Shown piece after piece: positions 42,912-51,079 of a DNA stretch of 64,000 nt. The first letter of the stretch is position 1, and each line of letters opens with the position of its first letter. The translations under genes and the position numbers were made by a program. The DNA is from Novosphingobium taihuense. Its GTDB lineage: Bacteria > Pseudomonadota > Alphaproteobacteria > Sphingomonadales > Sphingomonadaceae. The notes beneath the pieces are model-generated. The model was not told where the DNA came from and did not search any database. It saw only the letters and a list, made by a program, of their open reading frames with translations. The stretch is taken from the NCBI RefSeq assembly GCF_007830315.1, contig NZ_VLKJ01000011.1:78989-142988 (forward strand), given 5' to 3'.

Positions 42912-44102
42912 TCAGGGTGCGGTAATCAGGATCGGATTCGAACCACCGGCGGCACCGAGCGAGCGGAGAAAGGCGCCCGAAACCGGATCGTGCACATCCA
43001 CCTCGCCATCGCCGCGTGCAACGATCAGGCGGGGCTGCGCTTCCTTGGTCAGCGAAATGGCGGTCGCTACACTGCGCAGCGAAATTCGTGCGGTGCGAGC
43101 CTTGGCAACGGGATCGACGACCCAGACTTCGGTCCCGCCATCCTTATGACTGCCTTCACGCCCGGCTGGGCTCATCAAGATGTATAGCTTGCCTGCGGCA
43201 TCGGCAGCAATGACCTGCCAGCCCCCGGGGCGCCACTCAGGTGTAGCACCTTCGGCGTTCCCCACGTTGAAGCTTCCCGCCAGCGGCTTTCCGACCTCTC
43301 CCGAGAAGTCGAGTGCCTGGATCTGGCCACGATAGCTGACAAACCAGGCAGTCTTGCCGACCCACGCAGGGGTACTGAAAAGTGGCTGGTTATCGATGTC
43401 CTGGACCTTGTCGACGGACTTTGACGAAACCGCTTGCCCATCCGGCCCTAGCTTGACGCTGAACAGGGAGCCATCGGCACAGAAGCTCGAGAAACCACGT
43501 TCGCCGGTCGGGTAAATCTGGGCGCATCCCGGGAGATCGATCTCGGCAATGACTTTGCGTGCATCAAGATCCAGCACGCTAACCGATTGTGCAGGCGTAA
43601 AATTCGCGACAAGTGCCCATTTGTCTGCGTTGGTGAACTGGAACAATTGGGGGTATGTGACGGATTGCTGGCGTTTTCCGCCCGGCAACACGATTTCACC
43701 CTTGGGCTGGAGTGTAGCCATGTCCCAGATCGTAACTGCGTCGGTGCGTTCGCCACGCGTCAGGCGTGAATAGAAGGTTTCCGAGGTGAGGACCTCGCCT
43801 CGCGTGGGAGAGACGAGCATGTTGGCAAACTGCGCTGCGCGCACCATCCCCTTGACCGGGCGGTCTGCCGATGTCGTATCGACAAGCATGACCCGGCCAT
43901 CGACGATCGCGTTGAAATGGAAATCATGGATCAGCACCCAGCTAGCCGGCCACTGCGCCGGCAACTTCGTTACGGCTGGAATGGATTCTTCGGGAAGCGC
44001 CTTCGGGAAAGGCGTCTTCGCGGCAGCGGGCGCGGCAATCGCGGCATCACCAAGGCACAATCCCGATGCCGACAGCGCCAGAGCCAGAGCAACAAACCTC
44101 AT
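42912..44102 (-). CDS. mauB: amine dehydrogenase heavy chain, copy 2
   Basis: The 396-residue beta-propeller subunit has a signal peptide (RFVALALALSASGLCLGDAAIAAPAAA) and the paired cysteines in LPGCAQIYPTGERGFSSFC. The late motif LMSPAGREGSHKDGGTEVWVVDP replaces LMHKGEYWSHKEGAEEIW of copy 1. That difference near the active-site funnel may reflect a different substrate. A GAGGGGAG ribosome site precedes ATG 44102. It is the first gene of the long minus-strand block and diverges from a TetR gene across tandem candidate operators. Confidence 0.92.
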   Translation of the reverse strand: MRFVALALALSASGLCLGDAAIAAPAAAKTPFPKALPEESIPAVTKLPAQWPASWVLIHDFHFNAIVDGRVMLVDTTSADRPVKGMVRAAQFANMLVSPTRGEVLTSETFYSRLTRGERTDAVTIWDMATLQPKGEIVLPGGKRQQSVTYPQLFQFTNADKWALVANFTPAQSVSVLDLDARKVIAEIDLPGCAQIYPTGERGFSSFCADGSLFSVKLGPDGQAVSSKSVDKVQDIDNQPLFSTPAWVGKTAWFVSYRGQIQALDFSGEVGKPLAGSFNVGNAEGATPEWRPGGWQVIAADAAGKLYILMSPAGREGSHKDGGTEVWVVDPVAKARTARISLRSVATAISLTKEAQPRLIVARGDGEVDVHDPVSGAFLRSLGAAGGSNPILITAP

Positions 44103-44173
44103 GCGAGCACTCCCCTCGCGACCCGAAGTACGTCTTCAGCCGCATGGACATAGTCTCAAATAGGCAACAAATC

Positions 44174-44203
44174 TGTCAAGTGACCTAATTTTGTCGAGTG
44201 ACA
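44174..44203. promoter_or_regulatory. tandem TGTC-N4-GACA-like boxes between mauB copy 2 and its TetR gene
   Basis: TGTCAAGTGACC (44174-44185) and TGTCGAGTGACA (44192-44203) are near-identical 12-mers 18 bases apart in direct orientation. Each has dyad character (TGTC....GACA). They lie in the 150-base divergent region, where a TetR repressor would control both mauB and itself. They share TGTCNAG with the repeated 12-mer of cluster 1. Confidence 0.55.
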
Positions 44204-44252
44204 GGTTTTCAGACTTTCGATAAAGCACGGATGGGATCAAGGACTTATTTCG

Positions 44253-44960
44253 ATGAATCAGGTAGATGACACCCCAAAGTTCGTAACCGACATGATCATG
44301 CCGGAACGCGAAGGTGGCTATCTGAAGGGCCAGGAAACGCGTGAGCTGATCCTGCGCACAGCACTCACGATCCTCATCGAGGAAGGCTATCGCGCGATGT
44401 CGATGCGCCGAGTCGCGACTGCCTGTGGGATGAAGTTCGGCAACCTCACCTATCATTATCGCAGCCGCGAGGACCTCGTAAGAGAACTCATGGAAGCCGT
44501 CATAAGGAGCTACGAGGTCGAGTTCGTCGACATCGTTCACATGCCCGGTGTTCCGGCAGAAGAACGTCTACGCCGCATGTGCAACCTGATCCTCGACGAC
44601 ATCCGCTCGAAGAAGACGACTAACTTCTTTCCGGAACTTTGGGCGCTGTCGAACCATGATGCTTTCGTGTCCGAACGCATCCAGGAACTGTATGTGCGGG
44701 CACGTGCTCCGCTCATGGAAATCATTGCGGAAATGCGCCCGGATCTCGACGAGAAATACCGCGAGATCGTGGCCTTGTTCATATCGGGTTCGATGGAGGG
44801 CATGACCATCTTTGCCGGAAACGGAAAGCCGTTCGAGAAGCGCATGCCGCATATCGAACGTATCGCCGCGCACTCGTTCGTCACGCTGGTCAAGACAATC
44901 ACGGAAGATGAGATCAGGGGGCTCGCGCGCTCCGAACCGGATACCCCCGCATCTGCTTGA
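44253..44960 (+). CDS. TetR-family regulator of amine dehydrogenase cluster 2
   Basis: The 235-residue protein has an N-terminal helix-turn-helix (MSMRRVATACGMKFGNLTYHYRSREDLVRELM) and a C-terminal effector domain. It is a paralogue of the regulator at 3807-4487, sharing TACGMKFGNLTYHY versus AECGMKVGNVSYHF and PELWALSNHDAFVSER versus TELWALANHNEFVADR. Here it is divergent from mauB copy 2, with tandem candidate operators between them. Its 3' end overlaps the convergent Lrp gene by 47 bases. The inducer is probably the amine or its product. Confidence 0.87.
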   Translation: MNQVDDTPKFVTDMIMPEREGGYLKGQETRELILRTALTILIEEGYRAMSMRRVATACGMKFGNLTYHYRSREDLVRELMEAVIRSYEVEFVDIVHMPGVPAEERLRRMCNLILDDIRSKKTTNFFPELWALSNHDAFVSERIQELYVRARAPLMEIIAEMRPDLDEKYREIVALFISGSMEGMTIFAGNGKPFEKRMPHIERIAAHSFVTLVKTITEDEIRGLARSEPDTPASA

Positions 44961-45384
44961 TCCGCCGAAGCGAAAAACTGGACCGCATAGATGATACGCC
45001 CGGCAGGCGGGCAAGGCATTCACGGTGGACCCGATCGTACTGGTCAAGGTCGCGCGCTGCCACCCGTAGCAGATAGTCCGCCGTGCCGGACATGAGGTGA
45101 CATTCGAGGATCTCGTCGAAGTCGAGAACCGAACGTTCGAACTTGTCCATCGCCTCACGGCTTTGGCTAGTGAGAGTAATCTCGACAAATACTTCCACGG
45201 ACAGCCCGAGTTTGCGCGGCTCCAGCCGCGCTCCATACGCCGCAATAATCCCGGCCTGCTCAAGCGCCTTGATGCGGCGATGGCAGGCGGAAGATGAAAG
45301 TGAGACCTTCTCTGCCAGTTCGGAAATGGACAGCGATGAGTCGCTCTGAAGCGCTTCAAGCAAGGCGATGTCGGCACGATCCAT
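44914..45384 (-). CDS. Lrp/AsnC-family regulator, probably of alanine dehydrogenase
   Basis: The 156-residue protein has an N-terminal helix-turn-helix (LSISELAEKVSLSSSACHRRIKALEQAGIIAAYGARL) and a RAM ligand domain (VFVEITLTSQSREAMDKFERSV, CHLMSGTADYLLRVAARDLDQYDRVHRE). It is divergent from ald, an arrangement common in Alphaproteobacteria, where the Lrp-type protein senses alanine and activates ald. An AT-rich region with a perfect palindrome lies between them. Confidence 0.9.
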   Translation of the reverse strand: MDRADIALLEALQSDSSLSISELAEKVSLSSSACHRRIKALEQAGIIAAYGARLEPRKLGLSVEVFVEITLTSQSREAMDKFERSVLDFDEILECHLMSGTADYLLRVAARDLDQYDRVHRECLARLPGVSSMRSSFSLRRIKQMRGYPVRSARAP

Positions 45385-45396
45385 GAGAGAATTTCC

Positions 45397-45406
45397 CGAA
45401 ATTTCG
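45397..45406. promoter_or_regulatory. palindrome in the lrp-ald divergent region
   Basis: CGAAATTTCG is a perfect 10-base palindrome in an AT-rich stretch (45385-45460) with further AATT tracts. It is a plausible Lrp-type binding site for control of ald and the regulator itself. Confidence 0.4.
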
Positions 45407-45526
45407 ATTTAATTCGGTAATTATCACCAAAAATGCCTCACTCAAATACCAAATTAGGCAAGAACTGCCGGCACCGTCGGGATAACCTTGCGTCATCCAG
45501 TAGAACTCGATCCTCAGGAGCGTTCC

Positions 45527-46642
45527 ATGCGTGTCGGCACCGTCAAGGAAATCAAGAACCACGAATACCGCGTCGGTCTGACGCCCGAGAGCGTTCGTGA
45601 ACTCGTCGCCCATGGCCACGAAGTCTGGGTGGAAACGGGCGCAGGGAATGGCATCGGTGCGAGTGACGCCGATTACGAAGCCGCAGGAGCAACGATCAAG
45701 GCAGATGCGCGGGTCGTGTTTGATGGCTGCGAAATGATCGTGAAGGTCAAGGAACCGCAGGCCGTGGAACGCGCAATGCTGCGCAAGGGCCAGATTCTCT
45801 ACACATACCTGCACCTCGCACCCGATCCAGAGCAGACTGCCGATCTCGTCAAATCCGGCGTAACCGCCATCGCCTATGAAACGGTGACCGGTGCAGGCAA
45901 TGCCCTCCCCCTGCTCAAGCCGATGAGCCAGGTCGCCGGTCGCATGGCGATTCAGGCTGGCGCCACCGCGCTCGAGAAAGCGCATGGCGGACGCGGCGTC
46001 CTGCTCGGCGGCGTTCCCGGGGTTTTGCCGGGCAAGGTCGTGGTGATCGGCGGTGGCGTAGTCGGCTTCAATGCGGCGCAGATGGCCGTCGGCCTCGGTG
46101 CCGACGTGACGATCCTCGACCGCGATCCCGACGTGCTTGAAAAGCTGGACAACCACTTCGAGGGCCGCGCTCGTACCCTCTATTCGGGCAAGGCAGCGCT
46201 TGCCTCGCTTGTGGCGGAGGCCGATCTGGTGATCGGTGCGGTGCTGATCCCCGGAGCGGCGGCGCCAAAGCTGGTCACGCGGGACATGCTCTCAACGATG
46301 AAGCCGGGTTCGGTGCTGGTCGACGTGGCCATCGACCAAGGCGGTTGCTTTGAAACCTCAAAGGCAACGACCCATGCCGAGCCGACTTATGTCATCGATG
46401 GCGTGGTCCACTATTGCGTCGCCAACATGCCCGGCGCCGTTGCACGGACCAGCACCTATGCGCTGAACAACGTCACCCTGCCCCACGCCCTGCGCATCGC
46501 CGACAAGGGCTGGAAGGCCGCGTTGCGTGCGGATCCGCACCTTGCAGCCGGCCTCAATGTGCACGAAGGCAAGGTGACATACGAAGCAGTCGCCCGCGAA
46601 CTAGGCTATGACTACGTGCCAGTGGCAGACGTCATCGCCTGA
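45527..46642 (+). CDS. ald: alanine dehydrogenase
   Basis: The start at 45527 has AGGAG upstream and gives the usual 371 residues (MRVGTVKEIKNHEYRVGLTP). Lys75 (VKVKEPQ) and His96 (YTYLHLAPD) match the known pyruvate-binding pair, and GGGVVGFNAAQMAVGLGADVTILD is the NAD-binding fold. It interconverts L-alanine and pyruvate plus ammonia in the cytoplasm. With an amine dehydrogenase releasing ammonia next door it could also help assimilate nitrogen, though the Lrp neighbour points to alanine catabolism. Confidence 0.95.
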   Translation: MRVGTVKEIKNHEYRVGLTPESVRELVAHGHEVWVETGAGNGIGASDADYEAAGATIKADARVVFDGCEMIVKVKEPQAVERAMLRKGQILYTYLHLAPDPEQTADLVKSGVTAIAYETVTGAGNALPLLKPMSQVAGRMAIQAGATALEKAHGGRGVLLGGVPGVLPGKVVVIGGGVVGFNAAQMAVGLGADVTILDRDPDVLEKLDNHFEGRARTLYSGKAALASLVAEADLVIGAVLIPGAAAPKLVTRDMLSTMKPGSVLVDVAIDQGGCFETSKATTHAEPTYVIDGVVHYCVANMPGAVARTSTYALNNVTLPHALRIADKGWKAALRADPHLAAGLNVHEGKVTYEAVARELGYDYVPVADVIA

Positions 46643-47131
46643 TCAGATCGCGTTGATGTCCACGACCGTGGGGATCGTGTCGTTGAGCAGGATGATCTTC
46701 TTGCGCGCGATCCGCCACGCGTCTTCGACCCGGACCAGTCGATATTCGTAACGGCCGAAGAAGCAGTCCGCGCGGTTCATCCGCACATCGAAGCGATGAC
46801 AAGTGAACGCGGCCGAAACTTCACCCTCGCCCGTGACCAGCACGTTCGTCACCTGATGGACAACGCGGGGTAGCGGGGCAGAAGCGGTCGATAGACCTGA
46901 GGTGAGGCGCATGACCCGGTCCTCGAGATTGCGTCGCCCCTTGTAGTATATCAACGATAGCTCGCGATCAGGATCCTGCGTCAGCGTGACTTCATCGCGC
47001 CACGCGGGCATCCAGAATTCGGTATCGGGCGTGAACAGTTCGAGCCATTCGGAGAAACGGTTGGCATCAATGAGCATGGCCTCGCGATAGAGAAGGTCTT
47101 CGGCTTCGCCGCGTGTCAGCGCGCCACTCAT
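46643..47131 (-). CDS. ring-hydroxylating dioxygenase beta (small) subunit
   Basis: ATG 47131 overlaps the alpha-subunit stop (ATGA) and gives 162 residues in a single SnoaL/NTF2-like fold: LLYREAMLIDANRFSEWLELFTPDTEFWMPAWRDE, then YYKGRRNLEDRVMRL and the ending ARKKIILLNDTIPTVVDINAI. It is the structural partner in the alpha3beta3 oxygenase of the benzoate/anthranilate/toluate type. It is the last gene of the operon; no ferredoxin or reductase gene follows. Confidence 0.9.
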   Translation of the reverse strand: MSGALTRGEAEDLLYREAMLIDANRFSEWLELFTPDTEFWMPAWRDEVTLTQDPDRELSLIYYKGRRNLEDRVMRLTSGLSTASAPLPRVVHQVTNVLVTGEGEVSAAFTCHRFDVRMNRADCFFGRYEYRLVRVEDAWRIARKKIILLNDTIPTVVDINAI

Positions 47132-48471
47132 GCGGCGAACTCCCCGGCCATCCGGATGGCCCAAGCGCGATAGTAGCTGTGGTAGAGCGTCTCATCGCAC
47201 AATTGCGAGTCCGCCAGCACGCTGCGTTCCGGGAACAGGTCGATGCGATCGGCAAAGCGGTTTCCGCCCTCGACGCTTGCTGTCATCCCGCGAGCATATC
47301 CTTGCAGCCATGGTTCAAGGGTTGCAGCAAATCCGATCTGGCAGTTCTCATAGGACACCGTATCGTCAGGCGTGGCCATGCCGGTCGGGTTGAAGAAGTC
47401 CTCGTACTGCCTGATTCGCTGACGGCGAGCGGCAGCACTTTCGCCCCTGGGGGCGATGCACCATGTTCGCATTTCTGTCAGACCGGGTGCCAAGGGCCGG
47501 ATTACTCTCAATTGGCTCGACGCGTTCTCTGCCACCTGAAGGTTGGGGAAGATCGTGAGGTTGCGCATGTTGAACATCCAGTCTCGCCTGGCCTCGCCGT
47601 GCCGCTCGGCAAGTTCCTTTGCGCGCTCATAGAGCGGGATCGCCGGTGTCACGCCAAACACGCCCCAGTTCAGAACGTGCCCGTTTGCAAAACTGAAGCT
47701 CCCGCCGCCTACGCCCTGAGTGTCCTCCTTCCAGTAATCACTGTTTTCCCAAACGGATGCGACGACATCTTCGCTCAGTTCCTTCTGCCGCCGCTCCAGA
47801 ACCCGGATGTAGGAGGGATGCGCCGAAGTGAAGTGATAGGCGTCAGAACAGTTCTCCAGCTGGAGTTTCCAGTTGGCCTCGTAGGTGAAGGTCACCTGCC
47901 CCGGAACAAGTTCCATGCCTTCGTCGCTCTGATCAGCCACGAGATCGAGCAGTTTGGCCGCCTCGCCGAGATAGTCGCCAAGTGTGGGAACATCGGCCGC
48001 AAGGCTGCCGAAAAGGAAGCCCCGGTAGTTTGCGAAGTGCGGCAGCACGGCAAGGCCATGATCGTCTTGGTCGAAGGCTTGCGAATAGCAGCCAGCGGAC
48101 TTCCACTTAACCGCCTTGTTTCGCCCGGCGCTGTCGAAGCTCCAGCTGTGGTAAGGGCAGACATGCAGTCGCGCATTTCCTTGTCGCACCTGCGCCAGTC
48201 GCGCCCCCTTGTGCGGGCAGGAATTGACGAATGCCCGTAGCCCCCCCTCGCCATCGCGCTGAACCATGACCGGGACGCGCCCGGCAAAGGTGGTGAAGAA
48301 ATCGTGCGGCTCTGGTGCCTGACTCTCAAGGCCAAGGAATATCCAGCCGCCTTCGAACAATTGGCGCACCTCGGCATCGAATACGCGCTGATCGGTAAAG
48401 ATCGCACGACTGACGCGGAATACGCCCTCCCCGGGGCGATCATCGATAAGGTCCGAAAGGCGCAAGGTCAT
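47128..48471 (-). CDS. ring-hydroxylating dioxygenase alpha subunit (Rieske, benzoate-type)
   Basis: From ATG 48471 the protein has 447 residues. The Rieske cluster ligands are Cys85/His87 (NSCPHKGA) and Cys105/His108 (HVCPYHSW). The mononuclear iron site shows Asp210, His213 and His218 (ENCSDAYHFTSAH), the canonical D-x2-H-x4-H spacing. Length and architecture fit BenA/XylX-like two-component dioxygenases that add O2 to an aromatic carboxylate. It is coupled by ATGA overlaps to the decarboxylase gene before it and the beta subunit after it. The substrate cannot be fixed from the sequence. Confidence 0.9.
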   Translation of the reverse strand: MTLRLSDLIDDRPGEGVFRVSRAIFTDQRVFDAEVRQLFEGGWIFLGLESQAPEPHDFFTTFAGRVPVMVQRDGEGGLRAFVNSCPHKGARLAQVRQGNARLHVCPYHSWSFDSAGRNKAVKWKSAGCYSQAFDQDDHGLAVLPHFANYRGFLFGSLAADVPTLGDYLGEAAKLLDLVADQSDEGMELVPGQVTFTYEANWKLQLENCSDAYHFTSAHPSYIRVLERRQKELSEDVVASVWENSDYWKEDTQGVGGGSFSFANGHVLNWGVFGVTPAIPLYERAKELAERHGEARRDWMFNMRNLTIFPNLQVAENASSQLRVIRPLAPGLTEMRTWCIAPRGESAAARRQRIRQYEDFFNPTGMATPDDTVSYENCQIGFAATLEPWLQGYARGMTASVEGGNRFADRIDLFPERSVLADSQLCDETLYHSYYRAWAIRMAGEFAA

Positions 48472-50024
48472 ACGACTACAGCCTCCACCAGTGTTGGTCC
48501 TGAAGCGCTGAGCGTCCATGCCAGCGCTTCGTCAAGCGAGGCTGCGTCGGTTGCGCGCCGGGCGTTCACACCATGGCCCTCGGCCAGCTTGCAGAAATCG
48601 AGTTCAGGGAACTTGGTGCCGACTATCTCCTGCATGCCGAAGTGGCGACCAAAATGGTGAAGCGCCTCGTAGCGGTTATTCTTGATCACGAGGAAGCTGA
48701 CCGACACCCCATGCTGGACCGCAGCGTGAAGGCCTTGGATTGCATACATTGCCGAGCCGTCGCCAAGCACCGCGATGACCTTGTCATGCGGCCTGGCCAT
48801 GGCAAGGCCCACAGCAGCTGGAAGGCCATGACCGAGGCCCCCGCTTGCCGTCGTGTAGAACGTGTCCTTGCGCAGGATGGGCAAAAAATCGTGCATCGGC
48901 CCACGGCTTGATGGCGCCTCCTCAACGATAACGCTGTCCGACGCGCGAAGGGCTGCGAGACGCTGCAGGACGTAGGCATCCGTCATCGCCGTGCCATCGA
49001 GCAGAGGCGCTGGGTCGCGAGGTGCTGGTGCGGCACGAACCGGATTTCCGGCCTGGGTCAGCAACGCAGCAACTGCCGCCTTGCAACCGGCGACGATAGC
49101 CGTGCCCGCCGGTGCCCATGCGGCATGAACATGGTTGTCGCCGATCAGCCAGACTTCGCACGTCTCGGGGACATGCGGCCCCTGCCCTTCGACGTGATAA
49201 AGGCTCATCGGGCCACCGAGAGCCAGTACGAAGTCATATGGCGAAAGCGCGGCAACGATTGCCTCGCGCCCAGCCGTCAGAAAGCCAGCGAAAAGCGGAT
49301 GATCCTCGGGGAAACTGCAGCGTGCCGACATTGGCGCAACCCAGACCGAAGCATTGTGCCGTTCCGCCAGTGCCACGACTTCGTCCCAGGCGTCATCACG
49401 CGCCACACCGGCACCGACGACAATGGCAGGCCGTTTCGCGGCTGCCAGAGCCTGGGCGCAGGAGGCAATGGCTTCACTATCAGCCTGACGGGCGGCGAAC
49501 ACCTTGCGCGTTATCAACGGCTCGCACTCGCGGTCCCAATCATCGATGGGGATCGACACGAACGTTGGTCCGCACGGTGGCTCCATCGCCACCAGCCATG
49601 CGCGATGGATCGCGGCGGGCACATCCTCGGCGCGCGCAGGTTCACATGACCACTTCACGAAGGGACGCGGAAATTCAGCAGCTCGCTCGGCAAACAGGAA
49701 AGGCTCGTAGGGCAAGATCGAGCGCGCCTGCTGTCCGGCCGTAACAACAAGCGGCGTCTGATTCTTGAATGCAGTGAACAGATTGCCCAATGCATGGCCC
49801 ACGCCGGCAGAGCTGTGCAAATTGACGATAGCCGCCCGGCCAGTACCTTGCGCAAAGCCATCAGCCATGCCCAGCACAACGCTTTCCTGAAGGCCCATGA
49901 CATAGCGGAAGTCTGCCGGAAAATCGCGGAACATCGGCAATTCCGTCGAGCCCGGATTGCCGAACACCGTAGTCATTCCGAGTTCCCGCAAGAGTTCGAT
50001 CGTTACGGCGCGCACTGTTGGCAT
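48468..50024 (-). CDS. mdlC: benzoylformate decarboxylase-type thiamine diphosphate enzyme
   Basis: From ATG 50024 the protein has 518 residues. Catalytic positions match Pseudomonas putida benzoylformate decarboxylase: Ser26 (FGNPGSTELP), Glu47 (LQESVV) and His70 (NLHSSAGVGHALG), with His277 (SLYHVEG) in place of His281. The thiamine motif is GDGSAMYAIQGLHAAVQHG...KNNRYEAL. The family splits aryl 2-oxo acids into aldehyde and CO2. The next genes encode an oxygenase rather than an aldehyde dehydrogenase, so the pathway differs from the classical mandelate operon. A LysR gene is divergent 91 bases away. Confidence 0.88.
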   Translation of the reverse strand: MPTVRAVTIELLRELGMTTVFGNPGSTELPMFRDFPADFRYVMGLQESVVLGMADGFAQGTGRAAIVNLHSSAGVGHALGNLFTAFKNQTPLVVTAGQQARSILPYEPFLFAERAAEFPRPFVKWSCEPARAEDVPAAIHRAWLVAMEPPCGPTFVSIPIDDWDRECEPLITRKVFAARQADSEAIASCAQALAAAKRPAIVVGAGVARDDAWDEVVALAERHNASVWVAPMSARCSFPEDHPLFAGFLTAGREAIVAALSPYDFVLALGGPMSLYHVEGQGPHVPETCEVWLIGDNHVHAAWAPAGTAIVAGCKAAVAALLTQAGNPVRAAPAPRDPAPLLDGTAMTDAYVLQRLAALRASDSVIVEEAPSSRGPMHDFLPILRKDTFYTTASGGLGHGLPAAVGLAMARPHDKVIAVLGDGSAMYAIQGLHAAVQHGVSVSFLVIKNNRYEALHHFGRHFGMQEIVGTKFPELDFCKLAEGHGVNARRATDAASLDEALAWTLSASGPTLVEAVVV

Positions 50025-50115
50025 GACTCTCCCCGCTTTTCGATTGTGTCGGAGGGTGTACCTGACAGCCTTGCGAAACAATTGCATTCTGTGTGTAAAG
50101 TCATACGGTTTTTGC

Positions 50116-51018
50116 ATGGATTTTGATGAGCGCCAGCTTCGCGCCATTGTCGCGATTGCAGAGACGGGCAGTCTTGGGCGCGCGGCGCGCGTCGTGAACA
50201 TGACCCAACCTTCGCTCAGCCGTCAGATCCAGGCAATGGAACAGCGCCTCGGGCATCGGCTGTTCGAGCGCGGCGGCAAGGGCATGGCACTGACTGAGGC
50301 AGGACGGCTGATGCTTCCCCACGCTCGCCACCTGATCAGCGAGATGCAGAACACTCGTGATGAGCTTGCGGCTTTGGGCGGATTGCGTCGCGGCACCGTT
50401 CGTGTTGGCGCGGTGGCGGCAGTGCTGCGAACTCTTGTCGCCGAGACGGTCGGCCGTGTCCTCGCCGAGACACCGCTGCTTACAATCGACATGGTCGAGG
50501 CCGTCGACGGAGAATTGCTCGAAGCGCTACTTACCCGGCGCATCGACCTTGCCATTCCCTCCCGAGTGTTCTCGCACCGAGACGTGTGCACGGTCGGAAC
50601 TTGCGATTACAGCGATACCTTTGCCGTGTTCTGTGCTGCTGACCATCCTTTGCCTCCTTCCGCAACGCTGCGCCAAACCCTCCACTATGGCTGGGTCATG
50701 CCAAGCCCTGCCTTCACGCCCCGGACGCTGTTCGAGGAGATCGTCGAACAATCGGGCATGCCGCCTCCGCGGATCGTAGCGGAGAGCAGTTCGGTGGAAG
50801 CGATGATCTCGGTTGCCGCCCGCAGCGAACTTCTGTGCTGGTTGCCTGAACCGCTTTTGAAGGCTCACACTGCCAATGGTTCGATGCGCAAGTTGGCCGT
50901 TCCGGAACTATCCATGAACCGACACTTCAGTCTGCACAAACGGCGCGCCGGAATTCTGCCCGAAGCGGCGCTCCAGTTCGTCCGACATTTTCCACTTTTG
51001 CGCGACACTTACGCTTGA
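50116..51018 (+). CDS. LysR-family transcriptional regulator
   Basis: ATG 50116 gives a typical 300 residues. The N-terminal winged helix (DERQLRAIVAIAETGSLGRAARVVNMTQPSLSRQIQAMEQRLGHRLFERG) is canonical and a periplasmic-binding-like effector domain follows. It is divergent from the benzoylformate decarboxylase/dioxygenase operon and probably activates it when an aromatic inducer binds. Further upstream in-frame ATGs (from 49957) lie inside the decarboxylase gene and are unlikely starts. Confidence 0.92.
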   Translation: MDFDERQLRAIVAIAETGSLGRAARVVNMTQPSLSRQIQAMEQRLGHRLFERGGKGMALTEAGRLMLPHARHLISEMQNTRDELAALGGLRRGTVRVGAVAAVLRTLVAETVGRVLAETPLLTIDMVEAVDGELLEALLTRRIDLAIPSRVFSHRDVCTVGTCDYSDTFAVFCAADHPLPPSATLRQTLHYGWVMPSPAFTPRTLFEEIVEQSGMPPPRIVAESSSVEAMISVAARSELLCWLPEPLLKAHTANGSMRKLAVPELSMNRHFSLHKRRAGILPEAALQFVRHFPLLRDTYA

Positions 51019-51079
51019 CGAGCCTCAACTGCGGTCGGGATTATCACACGCACATGCACGTACGTGAGGGATTTCCGCG

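Noticed and set aside
47113..48240. A 375-codon plus-strand frame opposite the dioxygenase alpha subunit
   Set aside because: It is antisense to the Rieske and iron-site motifs of the dioxygenase and has no recognisable protein features.
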